Of a stretch of DNA of 36,921 bases, positions 35,589 through 36,921 are shown one piece after another. Origin of the DNA: Acidobacteriota bacterium (GTDB lineage Bacteria > Acidobacteriota > Aminicenantia > Aminicenantales > Saccharicenantaceae); assembly GCA_014894455.1 (NCBI GenBank), contig JADBLN010000029.1:1-36921 (forward strand), in the 5' to 3' direction. Below the pieces are notes generated by a model, which was not told where the DNA came from, searched no databases, and worked only from the letters and a program-made list of their open reading frames with translations. Position 1 is the first letter of the stretch. Each line of letters begins with the position of its first letter. A program made the translations under genes and the position numbers.

Positions 35589-36921
35589 GGTTCCGGGACG
35601 CCATCGAATTCTCGCTGGCCGGCCTCCGGAAGCGGCGGTTGCGGACCTTCCTCACGGCCTCGGGCGTCATGATCGGCATCGGCGCCCTCGTCTCGATGAT
35701 CTCCTTCGGCACGGGCATGCAGAAAAACGTCACCGAGGCCTTCAAAGCCTCCGACATGTTCAATACACTCATGGTCATGCCCGGGAGGGCGGACGTTCCC
35801 TCGAATGATCCAGACCAGCCGCGCCGTCGCGCGGAGAAGGCCGGCCGGGCGGACGCCGTCCTCGACGACGCCGCCGTGGCCGAAATCTCCCGAATCCCGG
35901 GCGTCCGGACGGCCTACCCGGACGTCAACTTCCCGGCCCTGGTCGGCCTCGAGGGAGAAGAGGAGTTCCGGCTCATTCAGGTCGTCCCGGCGGCAGTCGC
36001 GGCCTCGGGCGCCGTGCAGGTCGGCTGGGGAAAAGCCTACGCATCGGACGACGAGGACAGTGTGATCGTCAGCCGGTCGCTCCTCCGACGGCTGGGGACG
36101 GACGAACCCGCGGCGGCCGTGGGAAAGACGCTGCGAATCACGTCCGTCTCCATCGACTTCGGCGAGCTCGCCTCTCTCGACCTCACCGCGCTTTTTACAG
36201 GGAAGGGATTGCCCGTGGCCCGGGAAGACTACGATTTCCCCATCGTCGGAGTCACCGAGACAATGGCGTTCGGCGGCGGCCCGAGCCCGGTCCAGAACGA
36301 TGTCCTCATCCCGCCGGGAACGGCCCGCCGGATCAAGCGACTCCCGATAACGAGCATCTGGGACCTGTTCCGGCTGAGGGGTGGCCGGCTTGGCTATTCG
36401 GCCGTGAGCGTCAAGCTCGGGTCCTTGCGGGACCTGGAGCGCGTCAAGTCCCGGGTCCGGGACATGGGTTTCTCGACATTCGCGCTCGCCGACCAGTTCG
36501 ATGAGATCAGGAAGGCCTTCTATTTCATGGACATGATCCTGGCCGCCGTGGGCATGATCGCCATCGTCGTCGCCGCGCTGGGCATCGTCAACACCATGGT
36601 CATGTCCATCCTCGAGCGCTTCCGGGAGATCGGCATTATGAAGGCCGTTGGGGCGGGGGACGGGGACATCAAGAGGATCTTCTTCTTCGAATCCGGCGTC
36701 ATCGGTCTGCTCGGCGGCGCGGCCGGATGCGTCCTCGGCTGGGCGGTCAGCCTGGTCATCAACCGGGTTGTCAATTTCTACATGGCCCGGGAGGGGGGGA
36801 TGTCCTTCATCGACTACTTCGCCTTCCCGTTCTGGATCTTCCTCGGCGCCGTGGGCTTCTCGCTCCTGGTCAGCCTTGCCTCCGGCATCTACCCGGCCCG
36901 CCGGGCCGCCCGCGTCGACCC
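35585..36921 (+). CDS. MacB/FtsX-type ABC permease, truncated by the window end
   Basis: At least 445 codons, open to the window edge. Seen: N-terminal 'FSLAGLRKRRLRTFLTASGVMIGIGALVSMISFG' (first membrane helix, MacB_PCD fold), a long periplasmic domain with 'IPGVRTAYPDV', 'VIVSRSLLRRLG' and 'VGVTETM', then the FtsX helices 'GMIAIVVAALGIVNTMVMSILERFREIGIMKAVGAGDGDIKRIFFFES' and, at the very end, 'SLASGIYPARRAARVD', the family's terminal motif. Only a few residues are likely missing. ATG 35585 overlaps the ATPase stop (ATGA). The cargo (lipoprotein, peptide or lipid) is not deducible. Confidence 0.92.
   Translation, partial: MRFRDAIEFSLAGLRKRRLRTFLTASGVMIGIGALVSMISFGTGMQKNVTEAFKASDMFNTLMVMPGRADVPSNDPDQPRRRAEKAGRADAVLDDAAVAEISRIPGVRTAYPDVNFPALVGLEGEEEFRLIQVVPAAVAASGAVQVGWGKAYASDDEDSVIVSRSLLRRLGTDEPAAAVGKTLRITSVSIDFGELASLDLTALFTGKGLPVAREDYDFPIVGVTETMAFGGGPSPVQNDVLIPPGTARRIKRLPITSIWDLFRLRGGRLGYSAVSVKLGSLRDLERVKSRVRDMGFSTFALADQFDEIRKAFYFMDMILAAVGMIAIVVAALGIVNTMVMSILERFREIGIMKAVGAGDGDIKRIFFFESGVIGLLGGAAGCVLGWAVSLVINRVVNFYMAREGGMSFIDYFAFPFWIFLGAVGFSLLVSLASGIYPARRAARVD

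Overview
This is a high-GC (by eye well over 60%) bacterial chromosome segment with densely packed, mostly short operons. The lineage looks like a diderm anaerobe. There is a 14 to 18 kb cluster built on the oxygen-sensitive class III ribonucleotide reductase (nrdD/nrdG). Envelope parts include an outer-membrane beta-barrel protein, several lipoproteins, a Spy/CpxP-like periplasmic protein and an SppA lipoprotein. There is no sign of phage, plasmid or CRISPR. The gene mix (M64 peptidase, DUF3467, FecR/Trp-rich DUF6600-type protein, PGI of the Tal-Pgi type, malic enzyme with ACT domain) would fit an Acidobacteriota/Aminicenantota-like organism, but that placement is inference from content only.

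Layout. 1-2 kb: an apparently 5'-truncated M64 metallopeptidase, a DUF3467 protein and a 65-residue orphan protein with its own near-consensus promoter and strong terminator. 2.1-5.6 kb: a translationally coupled three-gene sugar ABC importer (binding lipoprotein, double ATPase, permease). 5.7-9.8 kb: envelope genes (Spy-like protein; a large Trp-rich/Ser-rich secreted protein behind a textbook sigma-54 promoter; a lipoprotein), with two inverted copies of a 76-bp palindromic repeat around the sigma-54 gene. 9.8-13 kb: glucose-6-phosphate isomerase (minus) and an MFSD1-like MFS carrier. 13.2-13.7 kb: an AT-rich RelBE-type toxin-antitoxin pair. 13.8-15.2 kb: HAD hydrolase, the third 76-bp repeat copy, YjbQ. 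15.2-19 kb: nrdD, a NrdH-like redoxin, nrdG and dut, preceded by a promoter and two NrdR-like boxes exactly 32 bp apart; together these make and protect the dNTP pool without oxygen. 19-20.7 kb: a beta-barrel protein and the 3' remnant of a sodium/solute symporter. 20.7-23.8 kb: a GlpA-like / FAD oxidoreductase / DUF1667 triad. 23.9-27.1 kb (minus): a single-polypeptide fusion of Maf nucleotide pyrophosphatase with an RlmD/TrmA-type rRNA uridine methyltransferase, then a thioester-reductase-like SDR. 27.3-30.2 kb: ROK sugar kinase (plus), tandem-CBS protein and ACT-malic enzyme (minus). 30.3-33.5 kb: TrmJ-like methyltransferase and OsmC (plus), SppA and a diacylglycerol-kinase-type lipid kinase (minus). 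33.9 kb to the end: a GNAT protein coupled to a MacB/LolD-type ABC exporter, whose permease runs off the window.

Themes for a second look: the three-copy 76-bp repeat with compensatory stem changes; the Maf-RlmD fusion; the sigma-54 promoter on a surface-protein gene; tandem NrdR boxes; perfect hairpins without U-tracts that overlap or abut stop codons (four sites); and -10 boxes only 8-9 nt before start codons, suggesting leaderless mRNAs.
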